A DNA stretch of 25,360 nt from the NCBI GenBank assembly GCA_008931825.1, contig QXVZ01005503.1, positions 1 through 25,360 of the forward strand, written 5' to 3'. Of this stretch, positions 1 through 9,860 are shown one piece after another. The stretch's first letter is position 1, and each line of letters begins with the position of its first letter. The notes beneath the pieces are model-generated. The model was not told the origin of the DNA and did no database searches. It saw only the letters and a program-made list of their open reading frames with translations. This stretch comes from Phallusia fumigata (lineage: Eukaryota; Chordata; Ascidiacea; Phlebobranchia; Ascidiidae). The translations under genes and the position numbers were made by a program.

Positions 1-75
1 GATCCATGATTCTACTCGCCCTATTCGGCGTCGCTTTCATAAGTTGTGTCTCCGCCCAGATTGACACCGGCGCAG
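1..75 (+). CDS. Gene A exon 1: signal peptide (start codon likely cut off)
   Basis: The exon encodes a hydrophobic stretch ([13 protein letters not shown]) ending VSAQ, a good signal-peptidase site (V-S-A before Q), then IDTGA and a phase-1 donor at 76. Gene B exon 1 aligns closely but has MKSLIT where gene A shows xSMILL. The ATG at 6 therefore falls at codon 4, and the native start should be about four bases upstream. Without more upstream sequence, ATG 6 is the only visible start. The window opens with GATCC, a Sau3AI/BamHI-type end, which would fit a clone boundary. Confidence 0.8.
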
Positions 76-3000
76 GTAAGCTTGCGCTAAGGAATTTTAC
101 TAACTCGATTTTCTATTTTACTGTTCAATCCTTAATTATTAACTGTTTACAGTTTTCGTCGTGTACAACGTCACAACAACCACTCCTGATGGGTCTGGAG
201 GTTCTATCATATCAATCGCAAGTGTTCAAACTCTCGCCTATGGAAATTTTTCCGTCGCCAACATGTCAAGAGACACCATTGTGGCTGGGACAAACAACGA
301 CGGAAGTGAGTTGATTGTTAAAGGGTCAATTTGGAGAGATTAAAAAATAAATCGTTTTTTTCTTAGTTTCCAACGTATGCTCAACCACACTTCACCCTTG
401 CAACACCAACGCAACATGTACAGACCGAGGGTTATCGTTAGTGGAATGCTCATGTAACAGCGGGTATAGCGACACAAGCACAACCACGTTCTCTCCTTCA
501 GCTCTCATTCCTGCAGGAACGACCTGCTCCGGTAAGAAGTTGTTTAATAATCACCACAACAAAAAAATGCTAAAGTTGTTTAAACTAGTTAAAAAGCAAA
601 GTAATCGTGGATGATTTTCAATTTGACTCAGCGCAAACTTTGACAAATAATTTACAAACTTCACTTTTTTGCGTAGATATCGATGAATGCGCTGGAAACA
701 CAACAGTCTGTGGGGCGGAAACTGCTTCGTGCACCAACTCACCTGGAACTTATACATGCACTTGTAACCCTGGATACCAACTTAGCGCGTCAAAGGTTTG
801 CGAAGGTCAGTTGATTGACACTATTTCTGTACATGTGTGAGTCTACGCAAAATAATACCAGCGGACCTTGTCGTTGCAGATATTGACGAGTGCGCGAACC
901 CCGCTTCGAACAACTGCAGCGGTAACGCTACTTGTACCAACACCGCCGGAGCTTTTACTTGTAATTGCGATGCCGGCTTTTCTGGGGATGGAGTTACATG
1001 TGCAGGTGAGAGTAAAAAATTATAGACAACCAAATTTTGAAAACGAATCAGGACAATATAAAGATTTTGCCTTTGCAAAAAAAGGTTTAATAATAATTTA
1101 AACGCACCGCTATTCTCAAGCCTTTTTTCTGCTTTAATTATTTTTTTATGTTTTGTAACAAGGTTAAAAAATTCCCTCTGTTGAGGAGTACCTAAAACCA
1201 ATGTTTTGGTTTGTATTGCGTGTACATTTATCAGAACACCTACATTACAAATTCTCTGCTAACAATTTGCCAACCAATTCAACAGACATTGATGAGTGCG
1301 TGGATCTGGGATACGATTGCGGAACCGACGGTACTTGCGTTGACAACATCGGCTCCTACACTTGTACATGTAACACCGGTTACATGGTGAACGGAACCAT
1401 TGACCCGATTACATGTATTGGTAAGCAAGTTACAATATAGACTTGGTCCATCAGCTACGTTTTTGTTTCACTCGTTAGTAACCTTTAAATAGTTTTTTAA
1501 AAGACATGTTTGCAAAATGAAAATTACAGTATCCCGTAAAAATAAACCAAGTTTCAATTTAAAAAAGTTAAATTAATAAGTTTCAGAGAAAATACGATTT
1601 GTTTCTTAATAATACAGACATTGATGAATGTAACGACGGAAGCCACACTTGTGACGCAAATGCAATGTGCACCAACACCAACGGCGGTTTTACATGTGCT
1701 TGCAATACTGGCTACACCGGAACAGGAATGCCTTGCACAGGTAAGCAGTACTGGACAGTTTTAAATGCTGACTATATACAAAACTGAAAATATTGATTTC
1801 ATTTTAACAACACTGCATGAATGTTAATGGTTTAATAAGTACATAACATCAACGCCCTGTGGCTAGTGGAAATCTAAAAAAATTCCACCAAACTTCTAAA
1901 ATTTAGGTAAATATAATTACCCCTATTGGTAATATAATGGACCAGGAGTCCCTTGCTAAAACACCAGCGCAATTTTTATTCAAACAGATATTGACGAGTG
2001 TGCCGGAGCTCATGGTTGTCATGCCAACGCAACTTGCGCCAACAACCCTGGAAGCTTCGTATGTTCATGCAACACCGGGTTTTCTGGCAACGGAACGTTT
2101 TGCGAGGGTCAGTGTTTATTTCGAATTGAAGTTTACGTCAAAGCAACGGTTTAAAACACGTGTTGTCAAAAAATGTTCTTGGCTAACTGTGCGAGCTAAT
2201 TCAGTCGCATAAGCAAGTCCGAATTCCAGTAACACATATTAAGTAGATATAATGTAGTACAAGTGTAAGTTTTGCTATTTTTAATCCAAGTTGTGTGTGT
2301 ACATGACAATGATTGTTAAAAAAACGAGTCTTCCGCAAAAGAAACACTTTTCACAACTTTAGAGAAAGTGCAAGTACGGCGACCACGTATGACGTAACAT
2401 GGTATCAATAAACAAATGTTCTGTTCTTTTTTAGCTGCGCGAAATGAGTACGACTACCGTGCAGTAATCACCGTTTCAACTGCTGTAACATCAGGAATAA
2501 GTTCCTATGAATCCTCGGTAGGTGTGCCTTCTAGTTTTAAGCAAAGCTAGCAAGCAACATGAATAGGGGGTAAAAGGAGACGTGTTAGTGACATACTTCT
2601 TATTCTTTTAGATCAAGGATTTCATTGGCGAATTAGCGAACAGCACCGCCCTATCCTACCAAACTCTTGTAGTGACGGTTGAACAAACTGTGAGCAGCAC
2701 ACCGAGTCAAATCATTGTGTTACTTGCTTTTAATGGAACATCTCACAATGCAGATGACTTCACTGCTCTGCTCAAAGCTCACACAGGATCAACAATGATT
2801 GACGGTGGAACCCTTACTGGTGACGGTAAGAAGCGTTAAACATTGTCGTTTACCTCAATGGATTCATGTTACTAAGCCCGTAGGCTGTATCTTAGCGACA
2901 ACCGCTCCAAAGGCGATACAATGTAGGCTCACCATGTCGCCACCAATAAACGATGGCAAAATTTAGTTATACGGCCTTAACCTAGTTCCAAATGAGCTAT

Positions 3001-6000
3001 GTACGAAAACCTATGATAAGGTGATTGCGAACTTGCAAATTTCGCGTTACATGAACGATGCTTTTGAATTACAGATTACAACGAGTGTACAGACAACTAC
3101 GGTAACTGCTCTGCGTCCGCAACTTGTACCAACACCAACGGTACTTTCTCCTGTGTCTGTTCAAGCTCCTTTGCCGATCAATCCACAAGCGGAGTTAACG
3201 GAACCATTTGCAGTGAGTCAGGTTTTCTATTTCAACTTATTTCTAAGGCACCACATCATTGTGTTCACCAGGAAAAATTTGAGGTCTTTTGTAGAATTTA
3301 GGTCAGGTCGGTGTTAATACATTAAACATCCAGGCAAAAACATATGGTTCAATTATACAGTCTGGCAGTAAGAAAACGCAAGGCAATGTATTGGTGTAAA
3401 TTTTTTTACAGCTCTTGGTTACCAAGATGAAAGTTTAACAAAACCGAATTTATATGTGAAATAAAGTAAAAGGACCCTCGAATTGGAAATATCAACGCAT
3501 CCAAAAGGCTACAAACTAATCGACAATTAACTGTGTTTTACAGATCAACCTGTCAACTTCACTTGCTTCTCCGACCGAGTGGAAGTGTGGGCATTGAGCA
3601 GCTTCTTTGTGAACAGCGGAGTCACCAATGTAACCGCGTTTACATTGGGAACCTGCAGTGGAAGTGACGACGGATCTGGTTACTGGAAGTTCATCGGAAG
3701 TTGCGACGGTGTAACCAATGTAAGTTAAAAGCATTTTTACAAAAGCTATAGCTTGGGCGTGGACGTTTTTTAAAACTCGGTGATCAATGCAAAGGTCTGC
3801 TAGGTCCTATATACGATCATAAAAGTAAAACTGGTGGCACAGAAGGCGTAGAAAGGCATTTTACCTTCTTGTCCCCACATCTATGTATGTTAAACAACCA
3901 TCTTAATGGCGCTTTCAACACTAATACAATAACCAACATTGCCAAAAAGCTTATGCATAAACCCACTAACATTCAAGGCTCAAAGCAAAGGGAACATCTA
4001 TGTTTCAAAAGTGTCATACTTAATGTTAACAGCGTGCAATTTTGTTTCCAGGCCAACTCAACACACATCTCAACCCAATGGAACTTTACTAACCGCGACC
4101 CGAATGCGACCATCGTTGTTGGATCATATTTCACTTATCCCGTGTCGTGCCTCTTCCCAACATCAGCCAACGTCACATTCAACTTCACCGCTGAGCAAAA
4201 GTAAGCACGAACTCTTGTCTACAATTTGCAATCATTACCAATAAAATTGAAAAGTCACGTAGTGCTGTATCTTTCCAAGAACACAAAGTTTTTTCAACTG
4301 AAAAGCCGATTGCAACATACAATAATTTGTTAGGATTCAAATTCAGCACGTGGAAAATTAAACAACGCTGATGTTATAAAATAAGGACGATTTGCCATAG
4401 ATCCTTTTTTAGTATCACTAAACTAGGTTTACCAATAAACTGTTTTAATTAAACTGCTTTGTCATTCAGCAACATCGTCGGGACCGACCAAGAAAGCCCG
4501 TTGGCAGAGGCTCTTGATTTCCAAGGAGAGTTTTTCACAGACTCAAGCTTCAACAGTCAGTTGGCTGGTCCTGTGGGCACAGATGTACAACTCTACTTCA
4601 GGGTTAGCCACTTTTTTCAATTTTATTTTACCGTGGTGTCACGAACTGCGCCAAAACACAGCTAATTCCGTGGCGCTGCCAGGCGAGAATCAAAGTGGTA
4701 GGTTAAAAAACCCAACCTTTTGAATCAGAAAATAGCCATTTTTTGGAGGGGGTGCTTTGAAAGAATCTATATTTTTGTTGCGAAAGTCAAATTAAGATTC
4801 TGTTACGTAGAGATTGGATCCGTGGCTAAGTAGTTGCCCATAACCGTTTAGGCCCAGATTAAAACTGTCTAATGCTGATGCCCGAACCAAGAGACAGAAA
4901 AAAAGGAGAGAAAACAATATGTGTCCCCTTTGTGGGAGAGAACCCATAATATAACAATAAACGAAAGATATTCCATTGCTAANACCAACGGTACTTTCTC
5001 CTGTGTCTGTTCAAGCTCCTTTGCCGATCAATCCACAAGCGGAGTTAACGGAACCATTTGCAGTGAGTCAGGTTTTCTATTTCAACTTATTTCTAAGGCA
5101 CCACATCATTGTGTTCACCAGGAAAAATTTGAGGTCTTTTGTAGAATTTAGGTCAGGTCGGTGTTAATACATTAAACATCCAGGCAAAAACATATGGTTC
5201 AATTATACAGTCTGGCAGTAAGAAAACGCAAGGCAATGTATTGGTGTAAATTTTTTTACAGCTCTTGGTTACCAAGATGAAAGTTTAACAAAACCGAATT
5301 TATATGTGAAATAAAGTAAAAGGACCCTCGAATTGGAAATATCAACGCATCCAAAAGGCTACAAACTAATCGACAAATAACTGTGTTTTACAGATCAACC
5401 TGTCAACTTCACTTGCTTCTCCGACCGAGTGGAAGTCTGGGCATTGAGCAGCTTCTTTGTGAACAGCGGAGTCACCAATGTAACCGCGTTTACATTGGGA
5501 ACCTGCAGTGGAAGTGACGACGGATCTGGTTACTGGAAGTTCATCGGAAGTTGCGACGGTGTAACCAATGTAAGTTAAAAGCATTTTTACAAAAGCTATA
5601 GCTTGGGCGTGGACGTTTTTTAAAACTCGATGATCAATGCAAAGGTCTGCTAGGTCCTATATACGATCATAAGTAAAACTGGTGGCACAGAAGGCGTAGA
5701 AAGGCATTTTACCTTCTTGTCCCCACATCTATGTATGTTAAACAACCATCTTAATGGCGCTTTCAACACTAATACAATAACCAACATTGCCAAAAAGCTT
5801 ATGCATAAACCCACTAACATTCAAGGCTCAAAGCAAAGGGAACATCTATGTTTCAAAAGTGTCATACTTAATGTTAACAGCGTGCAATTTTGTTTCCAGG
5901 CCAACTCAACACACATCTCAACCCAATGGAACTTTACTAACCGCGACCCGAATGCGACCATCGTTGTTGGATCATATTTCACTTATCCCGTGTCGTGCCT

Positions 6001-8721
6001 CTTCCCAACATCAGCCAACGTCACATTCAACTTCACCGCTGAGCAAAAGTAAGCACGAACTCTTGTCTACAATTTGCAATCATTACCAATAAAATTGAAA
6101 AGTCACGTAGTGCTGTATCTTTCCAAGAACACAAAGTTTTTTCAACTGAAAAGCCGATTGCAACATACAATAATTTGTTAGGATTCAAATTCAGCACGTG
6201 GAAAATTAAACAACGCTGATGTTATAAAATAAGGACGATTTGCCATAGATCCTTTTTTAGTATCACTAAACTAGGTTTACCAATAAACTGTTTTAATTAA
6301 ACTGCTTTGTCATTCAGCAACATCGTCGGGACCGACCAAGAAAGCCCGTTGGCAGAGGCTCTTGATTTCCAAGGAGAGTTTTTCACAGACTCAAGCTTCA
6401 ACAGTCAGTTGGCTGGTCCTGTGGGCACAGATGTACAACTCTACTTCAGGGTTAGCCACTTTTTTCAATTTTATTTTACCGTGGTGTCACGAACTGCGCC
6501 AAAACACAGCTAATTCCGTGGCGTTGCCAGGCGAGAATCAAAGTGGTAGGTTAAAAAACCCAACCTTTTGAATCAGAAAATAGCCATTTTTTGGAGGGGG
6601 TGCTTTGAAAGAATCTATATTTTTGTTGCGAAAGTCAAATTAGGATTCTGTTACGTAGAGATTGGATCCGTGGCTAAGTAGTTGCCCATAACCGTTTAGG
6701 CCAAGATTAAAACTGTCTAATGCTGATGCCCGAACCAAGAGACAGAAAAAAAGGAGAGAAAACAATATGTGTCCCCTTTGTGGGAGAGAACCCATAATAT
6801 AACAAGAAACGAAAGATATTCCATTGCTAATTATTTATATTAGTGTCATCTTTTCTAAACAGTGTTTTGTTTTCGTAGATGCAAGCCAGGACCACTCTCA
6901 ACCCAAACCTTCGTCTCCGTTGCGAAAATTTGAGATCGTCTTCAGCAACAAACCCAAGTAGCTTCATTGATCTTATGAGGTAAGATTTCCACAAACTTTG
7001 AAAAACTGATACAATCAACAGAGGACAGTTATTTGCCAAAACACACATTTCCTTGTACTTGTGATCCCTTGTGCTAATGTTAAATTAGGGTGGCCATATC
7101 AGTTTAAATTCGGTGAACAATGAAGGTTCTGGCGTCAAATCGTGGGTGAAAAATGACAAAAAGACAACTGCTGCCATGGTAACCTTTAAAGGCATTCTTA
7201 ACAGCGGAGGTACATTGGCAATACCCTCTTTATACTAAGATTCATTCAAATGCCTCACGACACCAGACACCAATTCACGCACCCTCTTCATACAACATTA
7301 ATCAATATCAAAACGTTTCAGTGGTGGCTGCCCGGTTGCTGTGACGCCCTCAAACGCTCCCCTTCGAAACACCCTGAACGTCATCGGCAACGGAAATGGT
7401 GCTCGTATTGACATCGGTTTCTCGTCGCATTTCCACGGTTCGAGCACAACAACAACCATCTCAGCTCATATTGTCGTCTGCAGTGCGACGGGAGGCGCAT
7501 CGTGTGAACCAAGTGGTGTAAGTTCAACACAGTTTTTAGCCCCGTTTACATAGTGCGTTTTCGTGGTCTTGGTCTGCTTCTTAGTGGGTCAACTCTAATT
7601 ATTCATAGTAGGGAGGTATATGGGATAAACTAATTCCCAAAGATGGTAACTTCCTGCAAATTTACAAGCACGCTTAAAACGAAGCTGCAATGTTTAATAT
7701 ATATACGAATTTTTTCTGCTAATAAGATTTATCCAAAAACATAATCATAAAATAATAATGATATTTGACTGTCCTAATGTTCAAATTTGATTTTTAGTGC
7801 ACATCTGGCCGAAGGAGAAGATCCGCTATCATCGTGAGGGCGAAACGACAAGAGGAGGAAGTGGAAGCTGAAGTGACGGCTTCGTTCCAAAGAGACCCAG
7901 GTATGATTTTATGCAGCTGCAAACATTACCAATACCATATCTATTGGAATGACAAAGATTTGAGACGGCTGTAAAGTAACAATGTGACGCCGTAACTGCA
8001 ACCTAGTTGTGATCTTACATTTCAAATATTGTTATATCTCGCAGAGGATGCATGCAACAAGAACTGCGGCTTGGGAATTTGTGTGCTTGATGCCATCAAC
8101 ACTCAGCAATGCGTCTGCACCCAACAAACCATCAAGACAGCTGACGGATTTTGCGGTAAGTTTTCTTGGTAAAATAGTTAAAATCTGGCAGTAAGACAAC
8201 GCACACTATACCAGGTGTGGCCAACGCGTTGTTAGTCTCGTCTTAACCGGTCACGTCTGATTTTGTGTTGTCTTCACGAGATTTTTAACAATAGCTTATT
8301 TACGTGTCTGCTTTGCTACCGCATTTAATGACTCGCCGCACCCAACTTCCAAAATTTGCCATACGTCAATGGTTCTTAAGACTTTGTTACCGACAAGTTG
8401 ATCGTCCATTGTTAAAAAAACTCTTGTCAAATCCATGAGTTGGACACCCCTGCACTGTATTGATACAGATAAACCAGTGTCTGAATTGCACTTAAACACA
8501 ATACTTGCAATACTTGTCGTTATTTTACAGTTGCCAACGGCCCCGGAACTCCAGTGGCAACAACAGAAGATCAAACCACTTTGTGGATCTTGGTCGGACT
8601 GGCAGTGGCTCTGATCCTGCTCATAGCAGTCGCCATTGCTGTCTTCGCGTTCAAACGGCAACGAGTAAACGGAAAAGACTACGAACTGAACTACGTAAAC
8701 ACCAACGCCATCAGCAAGTAA
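1..8721 (+). CDS. Gene A: EGF/SEA-like/ZP-domain single-pass membrane protein (multi-exon, 5' end just outside window)
   Basis: Proposed exons: 1-75, 153-305, 367-531, 677-805, 880-1005, 1286-1420, 1618-1740, 1988-2107, 2435-2517, 2612-2825, 3075-3212, 3544-3719, 4052-4200, 4470-4602, 6879-6979, 7322-7517, 7798-7900, 8045-8155, 8531-8721 (TAA). All introns are GT...AG, phases agree throughout, and the sum from the ATG at 6 is 2,616 nt (871 residues). Domain order: signal peptide, unknown N-terminal domain, EGF1-6, SEA-like, EGF7, ZP-N, ZP-C, basic cleavage region, EGF8, transmembrane helix, short tail. This is the plan of a ZP precursor that is cut and assembled outside the cell. Aligned to gene B, the ATG at 6 corresponds to codon 4, so the true start probably lies about 4 bases before the window. 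The ZP-N exons occur a second time at 5394-6450; I chose the first copy, but either keeps the frame. An ascidian vitelline-coat-type protein is an inference from architecture. Confidence 0.85.
153..305 (+). CDS. Gene A exon 2: N-terminal extracellular domain of unknown family
   Basis: A phase 1-1 exon of 51 codons follows the signal peptide. It begins [14 protein letters not shown] and continues [12 protein letters not shown] with several N-glycosylation sequons (NVT, NFS, NMS). It has no cysteine, so it is neither an EGF nor a cysteine-rich module. The gene B exon (11380-11532) is the same length and strongly similar, so it is a real coding module; gene C lacks it. The alternating valine/threonine pattern suggests beta strands, but I do not recognise a family. 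Confidence 0.8.
367..531 (+). CDS. Gene A exon 3: EGF-like domain 1 (non-calcium type)
   Basis: A single-domain phase 1-1 exon with six cysteines in EGF spacing (VCST, HPCN, ATCT, VECSC, TTCS). It lacks the D-I-D-E-C calcium-binding start found in the later repeats and has a long last loop ([17 protein letters not shown]). The gene B copy (11596-11763) is one codon longer. A half copy of this exon type follows in gene B. Confidence 0.85.
677..2107 (+). CDS. Gene A exons 4-8: five calcium-binding EGF domains (EGF2-6)
   Basis: Exons 677-805, 880-1005, 1286-1420, 1618-1740 and 1988-2107 each encode exactly one EGF domain and all have phase 1-1 borders, so units can be gained or lost without a frameshift. 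Each starts D-I-D-E-C, has six cysteines, and carries the C-x-[DN]-x4-[FY]-x-C hydroxylation motif (for example [30 protein letters not shown]). This is the consensus of calcium-binding EGF modules that stiffen rod-like extracellular proteins. Gene B keeps equivalents of the first three and lacks the last two. Confidence 0.92.
2435..2825 (+). CDS. Gene A exons 9-10: SEA-like domain
   Basis: Exons 2435-2517 (phase 1 to 0) and 2612-2825 (phase 0 to 1) together encode about 99 residues with one internal phase-0 intron. The segment runs from [11 protein letters not shown] to GTLTGD, is cysteine-free, and contains alternating hydrophobic strands ([20 protein letters not shown]) around an amphipathic helix ([11 protein letters not shown]). 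Position between EGFs, length and strand pattern fit a SEA module, but the classic GSxxx self-cleavage motif is not seen. Gene C has the same two-exon arrangement; gene B shows only the second exon clearly. The SEA assignment is by fold pattern and context. Confidence 0.65.
3075..3212 (+). CDS. Gene A exon 11: EGF-like domain 7
   Basis: A phase 1-1 exon with six cysteines starting D-Y-N-E-C and carrying [10 protein letters not shown]. It has an extended final loop, [13 protein letters not shown], shared almost exactly with gene B (13525-13662) and recognisably with gene C (23417-23554). It joins the SEA-like domain to ZP-N. The 3' 79 bases (3134-3212) are repeated exactly at 4984-5062, where the exon lacks its acceptor and first half. 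Confidence 0.9.
3134..4982 (+). repeat. Tandem direct duplication, copy 1 (about 1.85 kb)
   Basis: This block spans the 3' part of EGF7, all three ZP-N exons and their introns. It is repeated directly at 4984-6830. By eye I count seven substitutions (for example 3527, 3587, 3780, 4674) and one 2-bp indel near 3822, so about 99.6% identity. The unit offset is 1,850 bp before the indel and 1,848 after it. Confidence 0.95.
3544..4602 (+). CDS. Gene A exons 12-14: ZP-N subdomain (copy 1)
   Basis: Exons 3544-3719, 4052-4200 and 4470-4602 (phases 1-0, 0-2, 2-0) encode the N-terminal half of a zona pellucida domain. Four cysteines are in the expected order: FTCF, LGSC, IGSC, VSCLF. The middle exon has the typical strand [19 protein letters not shown] subdomains drive polymerisation of ZP proteins. 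The third exon ends in a less common donor, AGG|gttagc. These exons are wholly repeated at 5394-6450. Confidence 0.88.
4984..6830 (+). repeat. Tandem direct duplication, copy 2
   Basis: Second copy of the 3134-4982 block, beginning directly after the single N at 4983. It starts inside the EGF7 coding exon, so it brings no acceptor for that exon. Its right end at 6830 (CCATTGCTAA) matches 4982 and then runs into unique sequence leading to exon 15. No comparable block is present in gene B. Confidence 0.95.
5394..6450 (+). pseudogene. Gene A second copy of the ZP-N exons (tandem duplicate; not usable in series)
   Basis: Exons 5394-5569, 5900-6048 and 6318-6450 duplicate the three ZP-N exons with one coding difference, a synonymous GTG to GTC valine codon (3587 versus 5437). 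All splice sites are intact. The first exon needs a phase-1 partner, but the preceding copy ends in phase 0, so splicing 4602 to 5394 shifts the frame and reaches TGA after 17 codons. Copy 2 can replace copy 1 (spliced from 3212) but cannot follow it. It is either an assembly duplicate or an alternative cassette; I mark it as a duplicate, not as a dead gene. Confidence 0.7.
6879..7517 (+). CDS. Gene A exons 15-16: ZP-C subdomain
   Basis: Exons 6879-6979 (phase 0-2) and 7322-7517 (phase 2-0) encode the C-terminal half of the ZP domain: LNPNLRLRC, then the hallmark SGGCPV, a strand pair [11 protein letters not shown], and the terminal cysteines IVVC and ASCEPSG, with one more cysteine opening the next exon. 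ZP-C links to the cleavage region and regulates assembly. Gene B has serine in place of the LRC cysteine. Confidence 0.87.
7798..7900 (+). CDS. Gene A exon 17: basic cleavage region (RRRRS and RAKRQ) with acidic spacer
   Basis: The exon starts with the last ZP-C cysteine (CTSG), then RRRRS, and eight residues later RAKRQ. Both fit the furin-type R-x-[KR]-R rule. An acidic run EEEVEAEV follows. In ZP precursors a furin-type site after ZP-C releases the ectodomain and starts polymerisation, so processing here is expected. Both sites are kept in gene B, which supports their importance. Confidence 0.85.
8045..8155 (+). CDS. Gene A exon 18: membrane-proximal EGF-like domain 8
   Basis: A phase 1-1 exon encoding a short six-cysteine EGF ([17 protein letters not shown]), placed after the basic cleavage region and before the membrane helix. 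It would stay with the membrane stub after cleavage. The gene B copy (16889-16999) differs at only four residues, which makes it one of the most conserved parts of the pair. Confidence 0.87.
8531..8721 (+). CDS. Gene A exon 19: transmembrane helix and cytoplasmic tail
   Basis: After a short linker ([17 protein letters not shown]) comes a 23-25 residue hydrophobic helix, [20 protein letters not shown] and on to VFAF, with stop-transfer basic residues KRQR. The cytoplasmic tail is about 22 residues, contains two tyrosines (DYEL, NYVN) and ends AISK at TAA 8719-8721. The topology is type I. Confidence 0.9.
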
Positions 8722-9582
8722 TTGCTGACAAATTTCAAGATTGTTATCTCAAGCTTTCGGTCTTCAAATGTACTCAGGCTCCACTTTAATATTTTCTTAT
8801 TATATATTCACACACACTATAACCCAGCGCGCTTTTGAAATCATTTAACACCGCAATTTTGTTTATTTAAACGGCGAAATAATATATATCAAAGCTTTGG
8901 CAAAGTAGAGGCAACGTACTATCGTTAACTGCAGCACAAATTAAGAGTAAATTCGCGAGAGAGATTTCGCTGTGCATACTTGCAACTATGACGATGAGAA
9001 GACAGAACCTTCTCTATAGTTCCTTTTTACGTTCGCTGCTGGCAGTACCTTCAAGCCATTAACGACAACAATCTCGCAAGCATAATCTGCCCACAACAGC
9101 ACCAGCCCGTCCAACAAGCGGAAATTCCCAGTATTAACTCTTTTAAATAATTCGGTAGAACTGTTTGCGGCCTTCCAAGGCATGTTGCCTAGCTTCCACA
9201 TGCATTTTAATGTCGATATCCAAGTTGTGTAGCTTTTGTGCACTCGCAAATTTGTGCCCTTACTGCTATTTTCCAATTCGTTTTGAAACTCTATACTGTT
9301 TATTTCAATGCCAAACCATGCTCAAGAAAACCATCGTGTAATAACTCATTGACTAAGAAACCTAACCTCTAAATGTATTTCTTGCAAACTTCACGTTCCT
9401 TTTCTCACAAAGCCGAGTAACTGCTGAAACCTTCAGAACCCTGCAGGTTCTGAAAAACAAGCTCTTTGCCTGTGGTGACAATTGACCTAACACCTGGCGA
9501 TACAACTTTGAATAAATTAAAACTTGACGAGGTATCCCTGAACGGGGTCTAACGGAAAAAAACGGAGGGGAGAAAGAAATGC

Positions 9583-9677
9583 TTTACGAATTTCAAAGTT
9601 GCCTTGTCAGATGTGAGCGACTCATGGACCATGGCAATCAGCTTACTATGATGCAGCTCGTGCTTCTACTTTTTCTT
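9583..9677. other. 95-bp conserved non-coding block downstream of gene A
   Basis: The block matches 17891-17985 downstream of gene B at 91 of 95 positions by eye, with no indel. Surrounding flank aligns much less well and with gaps. It contains CATGGACCATGGCAATCAGC and ACTATGATGCAGC. Neither strand shows an open frame shared by both copies with sensible splice sites, so a regulatory element, UTR element or non-coding RNA is more likely than protein. Confidence 0.7.
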
Positions 9678-9834
9678 ATGCAACGAACGTGTATCAAATG
9701 CCTATATTCAACATTATATTACCTATTACCGTAGCAACTTCGCCAAGCCGCCGACCAACGTACGGCCAACGCGTGTTGTAGTGAACTGTATAAGCACATG
9801 TTTAGCGGGTGGTGAATGTATGTGCGCAAAAAGA

Positions 9835-9840
9835 AATAAA
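9835..9840 (+). terminator. Candidate poly(A) signal of gene A (AATAAA)
   Basis: AATAAA is followed by CTAGAAAAACAAAACTG and a T/G-rich stretch. The same arrangement follows gene B at 18115-18120, and this conservation is the main support. It implies a long 3' UTR of about 1.1 kb. Another AATAAA at 9511-9516 is nearer but is not conserved in gene B. Confidence 0.5.
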
Positions 9841-9860
9841 CTAGAAAAACAAAACTGTTT

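Larger units (their letters stand above)
8722..9860 (+). other. Probable 3' UTR and flank of gene A, homologous to the gene B flank
   Basis: Patches align in order with 17340-18145, for example GGCAACGTA..ACTATCGTTA (about 8910 and 17560), GCTGAAACC (about 9423 and 17722), the 95-bp block, and AATAAA with its following AAAACTG. The ancestral duplication unit therefore extended beyond the coding region. About 350 bp (roughly 8945-9335) have no counterpart in gene B and look like an insertion in A or a deletion in B. Confidence 0.6.

Noticed and set aside
551..757. Minus-strand open frames across gene A and B exons (for example 551-757, 821-1201, 3516-3734, 8296-8661, 10924-11181)
   Set aside because: They lie opposite well-supported exons with conserved phases and show no domain of their own.
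4921..5151. Open frame running from unique-looking sequence through the N into the duplicated EGF7 half
   Set aside because: It only joins intron sequence to a truncated exon across the 4983 junction; there is no good acceptor and it depends on the unresolved base.
6980..7321. Possible extra exon around 7085-7210 in gene A
   Set aside because: Exons 15 and 16 join in phase without it, and gene B has none at this place.
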